This document shows, piece by piece, positions 9,292 through 17,897 of a stretch of DNA of 64,000 nt (positions are counted from its first letter, which is position 1; every line of letters starts with the position of its first letter). The stretch lies in assembly GCF_042654985.1 (NCBI RefSeq), contig NZ_JBHSMT010000014.1, forward strand, positions 226,279 to 290,278, given 5' to 3'. The notes under the pieces were generated by a model. That model saw only the letters and a program-made list of their open reading frames with translations, made no database searches and was not told the origin of the DNA. Made by a program: the position numbers and the translations under genes. The stretch is from Paraherbaspirillum soli. GTDB taxonomy: Bacteria; Pseudomonadota; Gammaproteobacteria; Burkholderiales; Burkholderiaceae_D.

Positions 9292-9316
9292 AATGCGAAT
9301 AGTAATGATTCGCATT
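9292..9316. promoter_or_regulatory. Putative Fur operator upstream of sbnA
   Basis: This is a perfect inverted repeat with arms AATGCGAAT (9292-9300) and ATTCGCATT (9308-9316) around AGTAATG, in an AT-rich patch 25 bases before the sbnA start. The alternating AAT/ATT blocks resemble known Fur boxes of the AATGAGAAT...ATTCTCATT type. Iron repression of the siderophore operon would be expected; Fur binding is inference. Confidence 0.72.
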
Positions 9317-9463
9317 TAAAATGTAAACGAGAATTTCTCACTGGCATCTTTAACAGGGTGTTGGGTGGTCGGTGTGGCCGCTACGCCCCGCTGCCGTGCG
9401 GCAAGCCGCAGTACAATTCGCGCTTTGTTCACTCCCAAACTGCGTATGACGCTGGAGATAAAT

Positions 9464-9946
9464 ATGTCAAACGGAAAGAACCGCGACTCGATGCTGCACT
9501 GGCACTGGCTGCCGTTCCAGCAACTGACAACGCTGCAGTTGTATGCAGCGATGCAATTGCGGCAGCGGGTTTTTGTGCTGGAGCAGGCTTGCCTGTTCCA
9601 GGATGCCGATGGCCTCGATCCGCATGCATGGCACGGCCTCGGCTATCTGCCGGATGGCGAGTTGGCGGCATACGCCCGCATCGTGCCGCCGGGCTTGGCA
9701 TTTGAGCAGCCGTCGATCGGGCGGGTAGTGACCGCGGCGGCTTTGCGCGGATCCAACGCCGGTCATGAACTGATGCAACAGGCGATGGCGCAAGCGGCCA
9801 GCTTGTTTCCCGGTAGCGCCATCAAGATCGGTGCGCAAGCGCATCTGCAGCGCTTTTACGGTCGATTCGGGTTTGAAGCGGTCGGTGAAATTTATGATGA
9901 GGACGGGATTGCGCACATCCATATGGTGGCGCCGGCAGAGTGTTGA
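9464..9946 (+). CDS. elaA: GNAT N-acetyltransferase, ElaA family
   Basis: This is a 160-residue ElaA-like GNAT protein. RQRVFVLEQACLFQDADGLD is the family's N-terminal signature, GRVVTAAALRGSNAGHELM contains the acetyl-CoA loop region, and FYGRFGFEAVGE is the C-terminal acetyltransferase block. GGAG at 9454-9457 precedes the ATG at 9464; the frame extends upstream but without a better start. It is transcribed divergently from the sbn operon. The substrate is unknown, and nothing shows a siderophore role beyond proximity. Confidence 0.8.
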   Translation: MSNGKNRDSMLHWHWLPFQQLTTLQLYAAMQLRQRVFVLEQACLFQDADGLDPHAWHGLGYLPDGELAAYARIVPPGLAFEQPSIGRVVTAAALRGSNAGHELMQQAMAQAASLFPGSAIKIGAQAHLQRFYGRFGFEAVGEIYDEDGIAHIHMVAPAEC

Positions 9947-10019
9947 TCAGCGTATTGCGGTCGATTTATATATGATGCTTATTTTTACCAAAAGCAACTA
10001 TTGAAGATAAGGAAATGCC

Positions 10020-11234
10020 ATGAAATATCGTATTCGCCTCCTCTGCCTGTCAGCTGCCATATCGGCCGCGGCCTTACTCGCGGCCTGTGGCGGCGGTGGT
10101 AGCGCTAGCGGCTCATTTCAAGGGGCGGGTGGCTTGAGCGTGGCGCTGACCGATGCGCCGTCGTGCGGGTTCGATGCGGTCAATGTCACCGTCAACAAAG
10201 TGCGCGCGCATCAAAGCGCGGTGGCCGGCGACAACGATCCGGGCTGGGCCGACATTACGTTGAACCCAGCGCGCAAAATCAATTTGCTTGACCTGACCAA
10301 CGGCGTGTTGGAACAGTTGGGCCAGGTTAATCTGGTCGCCGGCCATTACACCCAGTTGCGCCTGGTGCTCGATCCCAACCTGGGTTCGGGTTTCGCCAAT
10401 TCGGTGGTTCCGGCCGGCACAGTCAATGAGATTTCTCTCGATACTCCGAGCTCGGTACAAAGCGGCGTCAAGCTCGGTAACCAGTTCGACGTCGTGTCAG
10501 GATTGCGGACCGATCTGGTGCTCGATTTCGATGCCTGTAAATCCATCGTGCAGAAGGGCAATGGCGGATTCGCGCTGAAGCCTGTGGTCAAGGTGATTCC
10601 GACCGACTTGAACGGCATCGACGGTTTTATCAATCCGGCCTTGCTGAATAATCACGTGATGGTCACCGCGCAGCAAAACGGTACGGTGGTGCGCTCGACG
10701 GCGCCGGATATGACGACCGGAGAGTTTTTGCTGGCTCGTCTGGCGCCCGGCAACTATGACGTCGTGATCACCGCTGACAACAGCGCCAGCACCGTCATCG
10801 CCAACGTCCCGGTCACCAGCACCACCGGCAAAGTGGTGGTCAGCAGCGCTAACGTGCCTATCAATTTGCAATCCGCGGCCACGGCTGCCGGCATCATCAG
10901 CGGCACGGTCACCTTGAATCCGGCCAGCGCCACTGAAATCGGCTATGTCGCAGCCAAGCAAAGCTTCGCCGCCGGTCCTACGGTGACGATCAAATACCAG
11001 GGCGCGAATGTGACGACCGGCGCATACGCATTGAATCTGCCGACAGCCGCGCCGCAGCTTGGTCAATTCAGCACCAATTTGCCGATCGTGTTTGCCACCC
11101 AGACCAACACCAGGCCCGGCACCGGCAAGTACGCGCTGGAAGCGTCGGCCAACGGTTATTTGACGATATCGAATCCATCGGTGGACATCACCAACGCCAA
11201 TCAGTCGGGGATCAATTTCACATTGACGCCTTAA
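10020..11234 (+). CDS. DUF4382 domain lipoprotein
   Basis: This 404-residue lipoprotein starts with a basic n-region and a hydrophobic stretch ending in LLAACGGGG, so Cys23 is the predicted lipidated residue. Residues ~35-185 (LSVALTDAPSCGFDAVNVTVNKVRAH...WADITL...INLLDLTNGVLEQLGQ) match the DUF4382 pattern. The remainder repeats beta-sandwich-like, Thr/Val/Asn-rich segments such as ANVPVTSTTGKVVV and TVTLNPASATEIGY. The location is probably periplasmic or outer-membrane. The function is unknown. The next feature is a palindromic repeat that starts directly after the stop. Confidence 0.82.
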   Translation: MKYRIRLLCLSAAISAAALLAACGGGGSASGSFQGAGGLSVALTDAPSCGFDAVNVTVNKVRAHQSAVAGDNDPGWADITLNPARKINLLDLTNGVLEQLGQVNLVAGHYTQLRLVLDPNLGSGFANSVVPAGTVNEISLDTPSSVQSGVKLGNQFDVVSGLRTDLVLDFDACKSIVQKGNGGFALKPVVKVIPTDLNGIDGFINPALLNNHVMVTAQQNGTVVRSTAPDMTTGEFLLARLAPGNYDVVITADNSASTVIANVPVTSTTGKVVVSSANVPINLQSAATAAGIISGTVTLNPASATEIGYVAAKQSFAAGPTVTIKYQGANVTTGAYALNLPTAAPQLGQFSTNLPIVFATQTNTRPGTGKYALEASANGYLTISNPSVDITNANQSGINFTLTP

Positions 11235-11354
11235 CAGGATGTTGAAAAACTACTGCGCGTGCCGATTTTTGGTCTGCGGTGCTCACCGTACAATCCGTAC
11301 GACTCCGCTCCTCGACCAAAACTCGACCCGCTCGCGACGTTTTTCAACACCCTG
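11235..11354. repeat. ~120-bp palindromic dispersed repeat, copy 1
   Basis: The ends form an inverted repeat (CAGGATGTTGAAAAAC at the left, GTTTTTCAACACCCTG at the right). The body reads ...CTACTGCGCG...GGTCTGCGGTGCTCACCGTACA...GTACGACTCCGCTCCTCGACC...CGCTCGCGACG.... The same plan recurs at 25453, 39722, 45662 and 59617. This copy begins directly after the lipoprotein stop codon and could act as its terminator. Confidence 0.8.
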
Positions 11355-11487
11355 CTTAGCGTTGCCTCCGACGCGCATTTTTCACGAGTACGCGCCGGAA
11401 GATGCGCGGCGTTCGGCCGCCGGGCTTGCCAAATGGCCGATTTTGCTGCACTATAAGTCTCGCTTTTTAAAAAACCTGTTGAAAAAT

Positions 11488-11568
11488 ATGTCTTTCGCAC
11501 GCGCTTACTTCTTTTTTTACTTTAGCTATTCCAGCCCCAAGGCGGTGAAAAGCGGTAAGCGTTCGTAA
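11488..11568 (+). CDS. Phe/Tyr-rich leader peptide of the aroG attenuator
   Basis: This 26-codon frame begins MSFARAYFFFYFSYSS. Eight of its 26 residues are aromatic (five Phe, three Tyr), including the run YFFFYF. It ends 26 bases before an intrinsic terminator that precedes a DAHP synthase gene. Such control codons are what transcription attenuation of aromatic amino-acid genes requires: scarce Phe-tRNA or Tyr-tRNA stalls the ribosome in the run and lets the antiterminator form. A TATAAG -10-like box at 11452-11457 could start the transcript about 25 bases upstream. The ribosome site is weak. Confidence 0.8.
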   Translation: MSFARAYFFFYFSYSSPKAVKSGKRS

Positions 11569-11594
11569 TAAAAGAGCCAACCGAATTTTCTAAG

Positions 11595-11620
11595 AAACCG
11601 CCCCCGAGGGCGGTTTTTTT
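11595..11620 (+). terminator. aroG attenuator terminator
   Basis: A perfect 9-bp stem, AAACCGCCC / GGGCGGTTT with loop CCGA, is followed by seven T. The ACCGCC of its 5' arm (11597-11602) can instead pair with GGCGGT at 11541-11546 inside the leader peptide gene, giving a mutually exclusive antiterminator. Confidence 0.82.
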
Positions 11621-11652
11621 ATATCCGTCACTTTTAGAGTCAGGAGAAAACC

Positions 11653-12723
11653 ATGCTACGCACCGACGATTTGCGCATCCGAGAAATGAAAGAGTTAGTC
11701 CCGCCATCCCATTTGATTCGCGAATTCGCCTGCTCCGAGAAAGTTGCCGATACCGCGGCAAATTCCCGGGTTGCGCTGCACCGCATTTTGCACGGCCAGG
11801 ATGACCGCCTGATGGTGGTGATCGGACCATGCTCGATTCACGATACCAAGGCAGCGATGGAATATGCGCGCCGGCTGGCGGGCGAGCGCGACCGTTTCAA
11901 GGGCGAGCTGGAAGTGGTGATGCGGGTCTATTTCGAAAAACCGCGTACCACGGTCGGCTGGAAAGGCTTGATCAACGATCCGTACATGGACAACAGTTTC
12001 CGCATCAACGACGGCTTGCGCATGGCGCGCGAATTACTGATGAATATCAACGAACTGGGCCTGCCGGCCGGTACCGAGTTCCTCGACGTCATCAGTCCGC
12101 AATACATCGCCGACCTGATTAGCTGGGGCGCAATCGGCGCTCGCACCACCGAGTCGCAAGTGCATCGCGAACTGGCATCCGGCCTGTCCTGCCCGGTCGG
12201 CTTCAAGAACGGCACCGACGGCAATATCAAGATCGCGGTCGATGCGATCAAGGCTGCGTCGCAGCCGCATCATTTCCTGTCGGTGACCAAGGGCGGCCAT
12301 TCGGCGATCGTGTCGACCATCGGCAATGAAGATTGCCACATCATCCTGCGCGGCGGCAAAACGCCGAACTACGATGCGGCCAGCGTCGATGCGGCGTGCA
12401 AGGACATCGCCAGCAGCGGTCTGGCATCGCGCCTGATGATCGATGCGTCGCACGCCAACAGTTCGAAGAAGCCGGAAAACCAGATTCCGGTCTGCGCCGA
12501 TATCGGCCGCCAGGTGGCCGCCGGCGACAATCGTATCGTTGGCGTCATGGTTGAGTCGCACTTGATCGCCGGCCGTCAGGATCTGGTGCCGGGCAAGGAA
12601 TTGACCTACGGCCAGTCGGTGACCGACGGCTGCATCAGTTGGGAAGAAAGCGTGGCGGTGCTGGAAGGGTTGGCGGCGGCGGTCAGGGAGCGGCGGTTGT
12701 TGAATAGCAGTGCTGGAAACTAA
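11653..12723 (+). CDS. aroG: 3-deoxy-7-phosphoheptulonate (DAHP) synthase, class I
   Basis: This 356-residue AroAI-alpha DAHP synthase has the family landmarks VVIGPCSIHD, VVMRVYFEKPRTTVGWKGLI, LPAGTEFLD, IGARTTESQVHRE, VGFKNGTDG and MIDASHANSSKKP. It condenses phosphoenolpyruvate and erythrose 4-phosphate, the first step of the shikimate pathway. TCAGGAG stands 9-10 bases before the ATG. The length agrees with E. coli AroG/AroF (about 350). The Phe/Tyr leader and terminator upstream indicate attenuation; which aromatic amino acid also inhibits the enzyme cannot be read from the sequence. Confidence 0.95.
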   Translation: MLRTDDLRIREMKELVPPSHLIREFACSEKVADTAANSRVALHRILHGQDDRLMVVIGPCSIHDTKAAMEYARRLAGERDRFKGELEVVMRVYFEKPRTTVGWKGLINDPYMDNSFRINDGLRMARELLMNINELGLPAGTEFLDVISPQYIADLISWGAIGARTTESQVHRELASGLSCPVGFKNGTDGNIKIAVDAIKAASQPHHFLSVTKGGHSAIVSTIGNEDCHIILRGGKTPNYDAASVDAACKDIASSGLASRLMIDASHANSSKKPENQIPVCADIGRQVAAGDNRIVGVMVESHLIAGRQDLVPGKELTYGQSVTDGCISWEESVAVLEGLAAAVRERRLLNSSAGN

Positions 12724-12749
12724 ACTGCTTTTCATTGCAATTGAAGCGT

Positions 12750-13136
12750 CGTTTCTGACACATCGAACGCATGTGGCGCATCAATCGGCGGATAACGCTG
12801 CGCTCATCCGCCCTACGGCCGGCTACGGATTTCGAACGGGCTCTTGAACTCGATCCCGCAATGAATTGAAGAGTTAGAACCTCTTCGTCAGCACCATCAT
12901 TTCACCCTCGCGCCGTATTTCAGCAAGTAGCAAGTAGGGCGGATGAGCGTAGCGTTATCCGCCGTTTCTGACACATCGAATGCATGTGACGCATCAATCG
13001 GCGGATAACGCTGCGCTCATCCGCCCTACGGCCGGCTATGGATTTTGAACGGGCTCTTGAACTCGATCCCGCAATGAATTGAAGAGTCAGAACCTCTTCG
13101 TCAGCACCATCATTTCACCCTCGCGCCGCATTTCAG
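12750..13136. repeat. 174-bp tandem duplication with REP units and the duplicated 3' end of the protease gene
   Basis: Positions 12750-12923 and 12963-13136 are near-identical copies (offset 213, a handful of mismatches) separated by 39 bases. Each copy contains a REP unit (GGCGGATAACGCTGCGCTCA..., 12787-12816 and 13000-13029) and the last ~16 codons of the retropepsin-like gene; the real gene uses the right copy. A third REP in opposite orientation lies in the spacer (12934-12963). The interval 12724-13086 therefore holds no intact gene of its own. Confidence 0.9.
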
Positions 13137-13728
13137 TCCGGTTCAGGAACGACATGCCGAGCAGGGCGAACGGCAGGCCGCGTTCTTGCACCAGCGCTTC
13201 AACCTGATTCATTTCAATATCGCCGATCTTGACGGTGTTTAGCGTGACCATAAACGCCGGCGCCGGACCGTTGGCGGTATTCACCGTTATCGGGCGTCCC
13301 TTTTTGTAATCGACGCCGAGCCGGCCCGCATCCGAAGCAGGCAGGGCGATCATGGTCGCCCCGGTATCGACCAGCATCGTCATCATGCCGCCGTTGATCT
13401 GGGCTTGCGCGACAAAATGGCCTTGCGGATTGACTTTCAGGGTGACGCTGGCCGATGCGCCCGGAGTGCTGCGGCTGACGTATTCGCCAATCCCGATCAC
13501 TTGCCGCTTGCCCTTGACTTCCAAGGTCGCGCTGGAGCCGTCGGCCTTGACCAGCAGCACGTCGTCGGTCACTTTGCTGCCGACCGAATAGGTCTTGGGC
13601 GAGGAGCCGTTGATGACCAGCACCGCTTTGCCGGGAAACAGGCCGACCACGCCGATATCGGCCGCTTGGGCCGGCATCAGCATGGAGGAAAACAGGAACA
13701 GGCTGGAGCTCAGAATCAGTGGGCGCAT
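13087..13728 (-). CDS. Retropepsin-like aspartic protease (TIGR02281 type), exported
   Basis: This 213-residue protein has a signal peptide (hydrophobic LILSSSLFLFSSMLMPAQAA). The C-terminal half is a clan AA aspartic protease: MLVDTGATMIALP holds catalytic Asp121-Thr-Gly, and LLGMSFLNR is the second conserved block. The N-terminal part (residues 24-95) is a small beta domain of unknown role. It is probably periplasmic. The last 16 codons are duplicated downstream (12879-12923). No partner gene is evident. Confidence 0.85.
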   Translation of the reverse strand: MRPLILSSSLFLFSSMLMPAQAADIGVVGLFPGKAVLVINGSSPKTYSVGSKVTDDVLLVKADGSSATLEVKGKRQVIGIGEYVSRSTPGASASVTLKVNPQGHFVAQAQINGGMMTMLVDTGATMIALPASDAGRLGVDYKKGRPITVNTANGPAPAFMVTLNTVKIGDIEMNQVEALVQERGLPFALLGMSFLNRTEMRREGEMMVLTKRF

Positions 13729-13768
13729 GAGGTATTCGATTTTCTTATTGAAGAATTGAGGGTGCGCC

Positions 13769-13798
13769 GTAAGGCGGATCAGCGCAGCGCTATCCGCC
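13769..13798. repeat. Single REP unit (GTAAGGCGGATCAGCGCAGC...)
   Basis: This 30-base unit has the same plan as the GTAGGGCGGATGAGCG REP found elsewhere in the window, here with GTAA in place of GTAG. It is alone, upstream of the protease gene and downstream of yajQ. Confidence 0.7.
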
Positions 13799-13833
13799 GG
13801 AAGTTGCAGAGAACAGGTGACTGATCGCGGTGA

Positions 13834-14319
13834 TTAGTCGCGGAAGTTGTTGAATTCCAGCGGCAAATCAGCCACTTCCTTGCGCAGCATCGCCATCGCG
13901 GCTTGCAGATCGTCGCGCTTGGCGCCGGTGATGCGCACGGCGTCGCCCTGGATGCTGGCTTGCACTTTCATCTTGCTGTCCTTGACGATGCGGACGATTT
14001 TTTTTGCGGCATCGGATTCGATGCCGTTTTTGATCTTGATGACTTGCTTCACCTTGTCGCCGCCGATTTTCTCGATCTTGCCCTTGTCCAGAAAGCGCAC
14101 GTCGACATTGCGCTTGACCAGTTTTGAGGTCAGTACATCGAGCACCTGGTTCAATTGAAATTCGGAATCGGCATACAGGGTCAGGTCGCGCTCTTTCAGC
14201 TCGATCCGGGCGTCGCTGCCCTTGAAGTCGAAACGGGTCGAGATTTCCTTGTTGGCTTGGTCGTTGGCATTCTTGACTTCGACCAGATTGGCTTCCGAGA
14301 CGGTATCGAATGATGGCAT
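13834..14319 (-). CDS. yajQ: YajQ family nucleotide-binding protein
   Basis: This 161-residue protein matches YajQ throughout: MPSFDTVSEANLVEVKNAND at the N-terminus, STRFDFKGSDARIE, and VKVQ-like MKVQASIQGDAVRITGAKRDDLQAAM in the second half. Members bind cyclic di-GMP or other nucleotides in some bacteria. The protein is cytosolic. It is divergent from murB with about 110 bases between starts. Confidence 0.93.
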   Translation of the reverse strand: MPSFDTVSEANLVEVKNANDQANKEISTRFDFKGSDARIELKERDLTLYADSEFQLNQVLDVLTSKLVKRNVDVRFLDKGKIEKIGGDKVKQVIKIKNGIESDAAKKIVRIVKDSKMKVQASIQGDAVRITGAKRDDLQAAMAMLRKEVADLPLEFNNFRD

Positions 14320-14432
14320 GGTGGTACTCCTTCAATGGGTTCAAACTATTTCAAGTAACGCGCATTCTATCGGACAACAAACCGGGTGGCTATTGCGTTG
14401 TCCCGGAGCGATGCGTCTATAATCCCGAAGCT

Positions 14433-15470
14433 ATGACTTCTACCGCATCCACACTCCCGCTTCAATACGATTTTTCGCTACGCCAGCATAATACTTTTGG
14501 CATCGACGCCGTCGCTCACGCTTATTTGCCGGTCACTTCCGTTCAGACCTTGCACGCATTCAGGCGCGCATCCGATTTGTCCGGGTTGCCGCGCCTGGTG
14601 CTGGGCGGCGGCAGCAATCTGGTGTTGACGCAAGACTTTGCCGGGCTGGTCTTGCATATGTGCAATCGCGGGCTGGAAATTGTCGGCGACGACGCCGACG
14701 CCACTTATGTCCGCGCTGCCGCCGGCGAGAGCTGGCATGGGCTGGTGCAATGGACGCTGGCGCAAGGATTGGGCGGCCTGGAAAATCTTTCGTTGATTCC
14801 CGGCAGCGTCGGCGCCGCTCCGATTCAAAACATCGGCGCCTACGGGATTGAGCTGCAAGACCGTTTTCATGCGCTGACGGCAATCGACATCGACACCGGT
14901 GAAATATTGACGTTGGACCGTGCCGCTTGTGCTTTCGGTTACCGCGACAGCGTCTTTAAACATGATTTGCGCGATAGGGCGGTGGTGCTCGACGTCACGC
15001 TGGCGTTGCCCAAGCGCTGGCAGCCCAATCTGCGTTATGCGGATGTCGCGCAAGAACTGGATGCGCGAGGGCTGCAAGCGCCGACCGCGCGCGATGTCAG
15101 CGATGCGGTGATCGCGATCCGGACCCGCAAGTTGCCCGATCCGGCATTGATCGGCAATGCCGGCAGTTTTTTCAAGAACCCGATTGTGCCTGCCGCACAG
15201 CGCGACGCGCTGCTGGCGCAGCATCCGCAATTGGTCAGTTACCTGCAGCCGGATCAGAACTTCAAACTGGCGGCGGGTTGGTTGATCGATCAATGCGGTT
15301 GGAAAGGGAAAACCCTGGGCGCCGCCGGCATCTACGAAAAACAGGCGCTGGTATTGGTCAATCGCGGTGATGCGACTGGGCAGGATATTGTGCGGCTGGC
15401 GCAGGCAGTGCAGGCTGATGTGATGGCGCGTTTTGGGGTGGCGTTGGAGCCGGAACCGATTTTTATTTAG
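14433..15470 (+). CDS. murB: UDP-N-acetylenolpyruvoylglucosamine reductase
   Basis: This 345-residue type I MurB is the size of the E. coli enzyme (342). Landmarks are RQHNTFGIDAVA, LVLGGGSNLVLTQDF (FAD binding), SLIPGSVGAAPIQNIGAYG, FGYRDSVFK (catalytic Ser) and IGNAGSFFKNP, and it ends in LEPEPIFI. It reduces the enolpyruvyl ether to UDP-MurNAc in peptidoglycan synthesis. I chose the ATG at 14433 (MTSTASTLPL) over a distant in-frame ATG at 14310 that overlaps yajQ. The ribosome site is poor. Confidence 0.95.
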   Translation: MTSTASTLPLQYDFSLRQHNTFGIDAVAHAYLPVTSVQTLHAFRRASDLSGLPRLVLGGGSNLVLTQDFAGLVLHMCNRGLEIVGDDADATYVRAAAGESWHGLVQWTLAQGLGGLENLSLIPGSVGAAPIQNIGAYGIELQDRFHALTAIDIDTGEILTLDRAACAFGYRDSVFKHDLRDRAVVLDVTLALPKRWQPNLRYADVAQELDARGLQAPTARDVSDAVIAIRTRKLPDPALIGNAGSFFKNPIVPAAQRDALLAQHPQLVSYLQPDQNFKLAAGWLIDQCGWKGKTLGAAGIYEKQALVLVNRGDATGQDIVRLAQAVQADVMARFGVALEPEPIFI

Positions 15471-15485
15471 CGTCTGACAGGTATT

Positions 15486-15679
15486 GTAGGTCGGAAAAGC
15501 GCAGCCCTTGCAGGGCGCGTATTCGCTTGCAAGCGAATACCGTTCCGCAGGCAGATGGCATGCCATCTGAAATCCCTGCTGCACCCTTCCGACGGCGTGA
15601 ATTGCATCAGCCAGTCAAGCCCTTAACACTCTTCGGCGGCTCGCCGCACGTCGGAAGACGCTGCGCTTTTCCGACCTAC
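15486..15679. repeat. REP doublet of the GTAGGTCGGAAAAGCG type
   Basis: The left unit GTAGGTCGGAAAAGCGCAGC starts at 15486 and the inverted right unit, ending in GCGCTTTTCCGACCTAC, stops at 15679. The interior carries extra small hairpins (15527-15537, CGCTTGCAAGCG). The same doublet, shorter, is at 32206-32321. GTAG/CTAC ends are typical of REPs mobilised by REP-associated tyrosine transposases. Confidence 0.82.
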
Positions 15680-15728
15680 CTTCCAGTCCTTGTCATAAAC
15701 AGGTCACATTGAGGCATTAAAGTGTGGG

Positions 15729-15797
15729 CTGTCTCATCCACACTCCCTAAGGTTTGGATTTTGCCCGCAGCGTGCGCATGCCCTGCGGGCTTTTTTT
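15729..15797 (+). ncRNA. Small RNA resembling betaproteobacterial anti-SD toxic sRNAs, diverged copy
   Basis: The core CTGTCTC-TCCA-AC--C-CCTAAGGTTTGGATT is shared with two near-identical copies at 46461 and 46722. It ends in a terminator hairpin (GCCCGCAG...CTGCGGGC) with seven T (15791-15797). The terminator stem differs from that of the other copies while the core is kept, so the core is under selection. The start is estimated from alignment with those copies. Confidence 0.6.
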
Positions 15798-15798
15798 A

Positions 15799-16113
15799 TC
15801 AGCCGAAATGGCAAACGTAATTCACCGTTTCCGCCGCCTCGATATCGAAGCTGGAATTGGCCGGAACATCAAACCGATCGCCGGCGGAATATTTGATCCA
15901 CAGCTGTTGTCCCTTTTGACGCACGCGGCAAGCGCCGCTGGTGATTTCCATGATTTCGGCGACGCCGGTGTTGAAGCTCAGCGAGGACGGCAGGATGACG
16001 CCCAGGGTTTTTTTGCTGCCGTTCGGCAGGATGACGGTGTGCGAAACGCACTTGCCGTCGAAGTAGACGTTGGCTTGCTTGAGCACCGATACGTGGTCGA
16101 ATTGCGTATTCAT
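15799..16113 (-). CDS. ppnP: Pyrimidine/purine nucleoside phosphorylase PpnP (YaiE, DUF1255)
   Basis: This 104-residue single-domain cupin matches PpnP along its length: FDHVSVLKQANVYFDGKCVSHTV at the N-terminus, GSKKTLGVILPS, EIMEITSGACRVRQKG, FDVPANSSFDIE and VNYVCHFG at the end. PpnP splits several nucleosides with phosphate into base and ribose 1-phosphate. It is cytosolic. It lies downstream of argG on the same strand but behind a terminator, so it is probably expressed separately. Confidence 0.92.
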   Translation of the reverse strand: MNTQFDHVSVLKQANVYFDGKCVSHTVILPNGSKKTLGVILPSSLSFNTGVAEIMEITSGACRVRQKGQQLWIKYSAGDRFDVPANSSFDIEAAETVNYVCHFG

Positions 16114-16162
16114 CTGAAGAGGCTCCTGAGGTTAAATTTGTCGAAAGCAGCACACCAATAAA

Positions 16163-16187
16163 AAACGCCCCGGAAAAAGGGGCGTTT
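16163..16187 (-). terminator. Intrinsic terminator of argG
   Basis: On the minus strand AAACGCCCC and GGGGCGTTT form a 9-bp stem with a 7-base loop, followed by a T-rich run (the A's at 16157-16162 on the plus strand). It lies 18 bases after the argG stop. Confidence 0.8.
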
Positions 16188-16204
16188 CTTGTTCATCCAG
16201 CCTG

Positions 16205-17452
<1,248 letters not shown>

Positions 17453-17486
17453 GATTCGCTTTCTGATGTCTCTGTATGAATGATGA

Positions 17487-17885
17487 TTATGGGGATTCGT
17501 GACAGACAGCTTCAATATTGTGGCCATCCGGGTCGGTCACAAATGCGCTGTAATAATTCGGGTGATAGTGGGAGCGCACGCCGGGTGCGCCGTTGTCCTG
17601 GCCGCCGGCTTTTAGCGCGGCGTCATAAAACGCATGCACCAGTGCGCGGTTCGACACGCGGAAGGCGAAATGCATTGTTTGCTGGTGCGCAGGTTTTTGC
17701 GCGGTTGCATTGGATAGCCAGAAGTCGGGTTTGTGCGGTTCGCCGAAACCGGCGACGTCGGTGTTGCCGGTGACGCTTGCCGGAAATTCCAGCAGCAGCA
17801 GATAGCCGATGGCGCCCAGAGCTTGTGTGTAAAACGCCTTGCTTTTGGCGTAATCGGCAACGGTAATGCCGGTGTGATCGATCAT
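17487..17885 (-). CDS. VOC (glyoxalase/bleomycin-resistance-like) family protein
   Basis: This is a 132-residue single VOC unit: MIDHTGITVADYAKSKAFYTQALGAIGY at the start and YYSAFVTDPDGHNIEAVCH at the end, with the His/Glu metal-ligand positions of the fold (H4, E near the C-terminus). The substrate is unknown. It sits 12 bases after argF and 34 bases before argG, so it is co-transcribed with arginine genes, though nothing shows a role in that pathway. Confidence 0.8.
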   Translation of the reverse strand: MIDHTGITVADYAKSKAFYTQALGAIGYLLLLEFPASVTGNTDVAGFGEPHKPDFWLSNATAQKPAHQQTMHFAFRVSNRALVHAFYDAALKAGGQDNGAPGVRSHYHPNYYSAFVTDPDGHNIEAVCHESP

Positions 17886-17897
17886 GTCTGTCCTTAA

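Noticed and set aside
11239..11487. Upstream part of a 109-codon frame ending in the aroG leader peptide
   Set aside because: It reads through the palindromic repeat; the internal ATG at 11488 gives the Phe/Tyr-rich leader and is the only part with a reason to exist.
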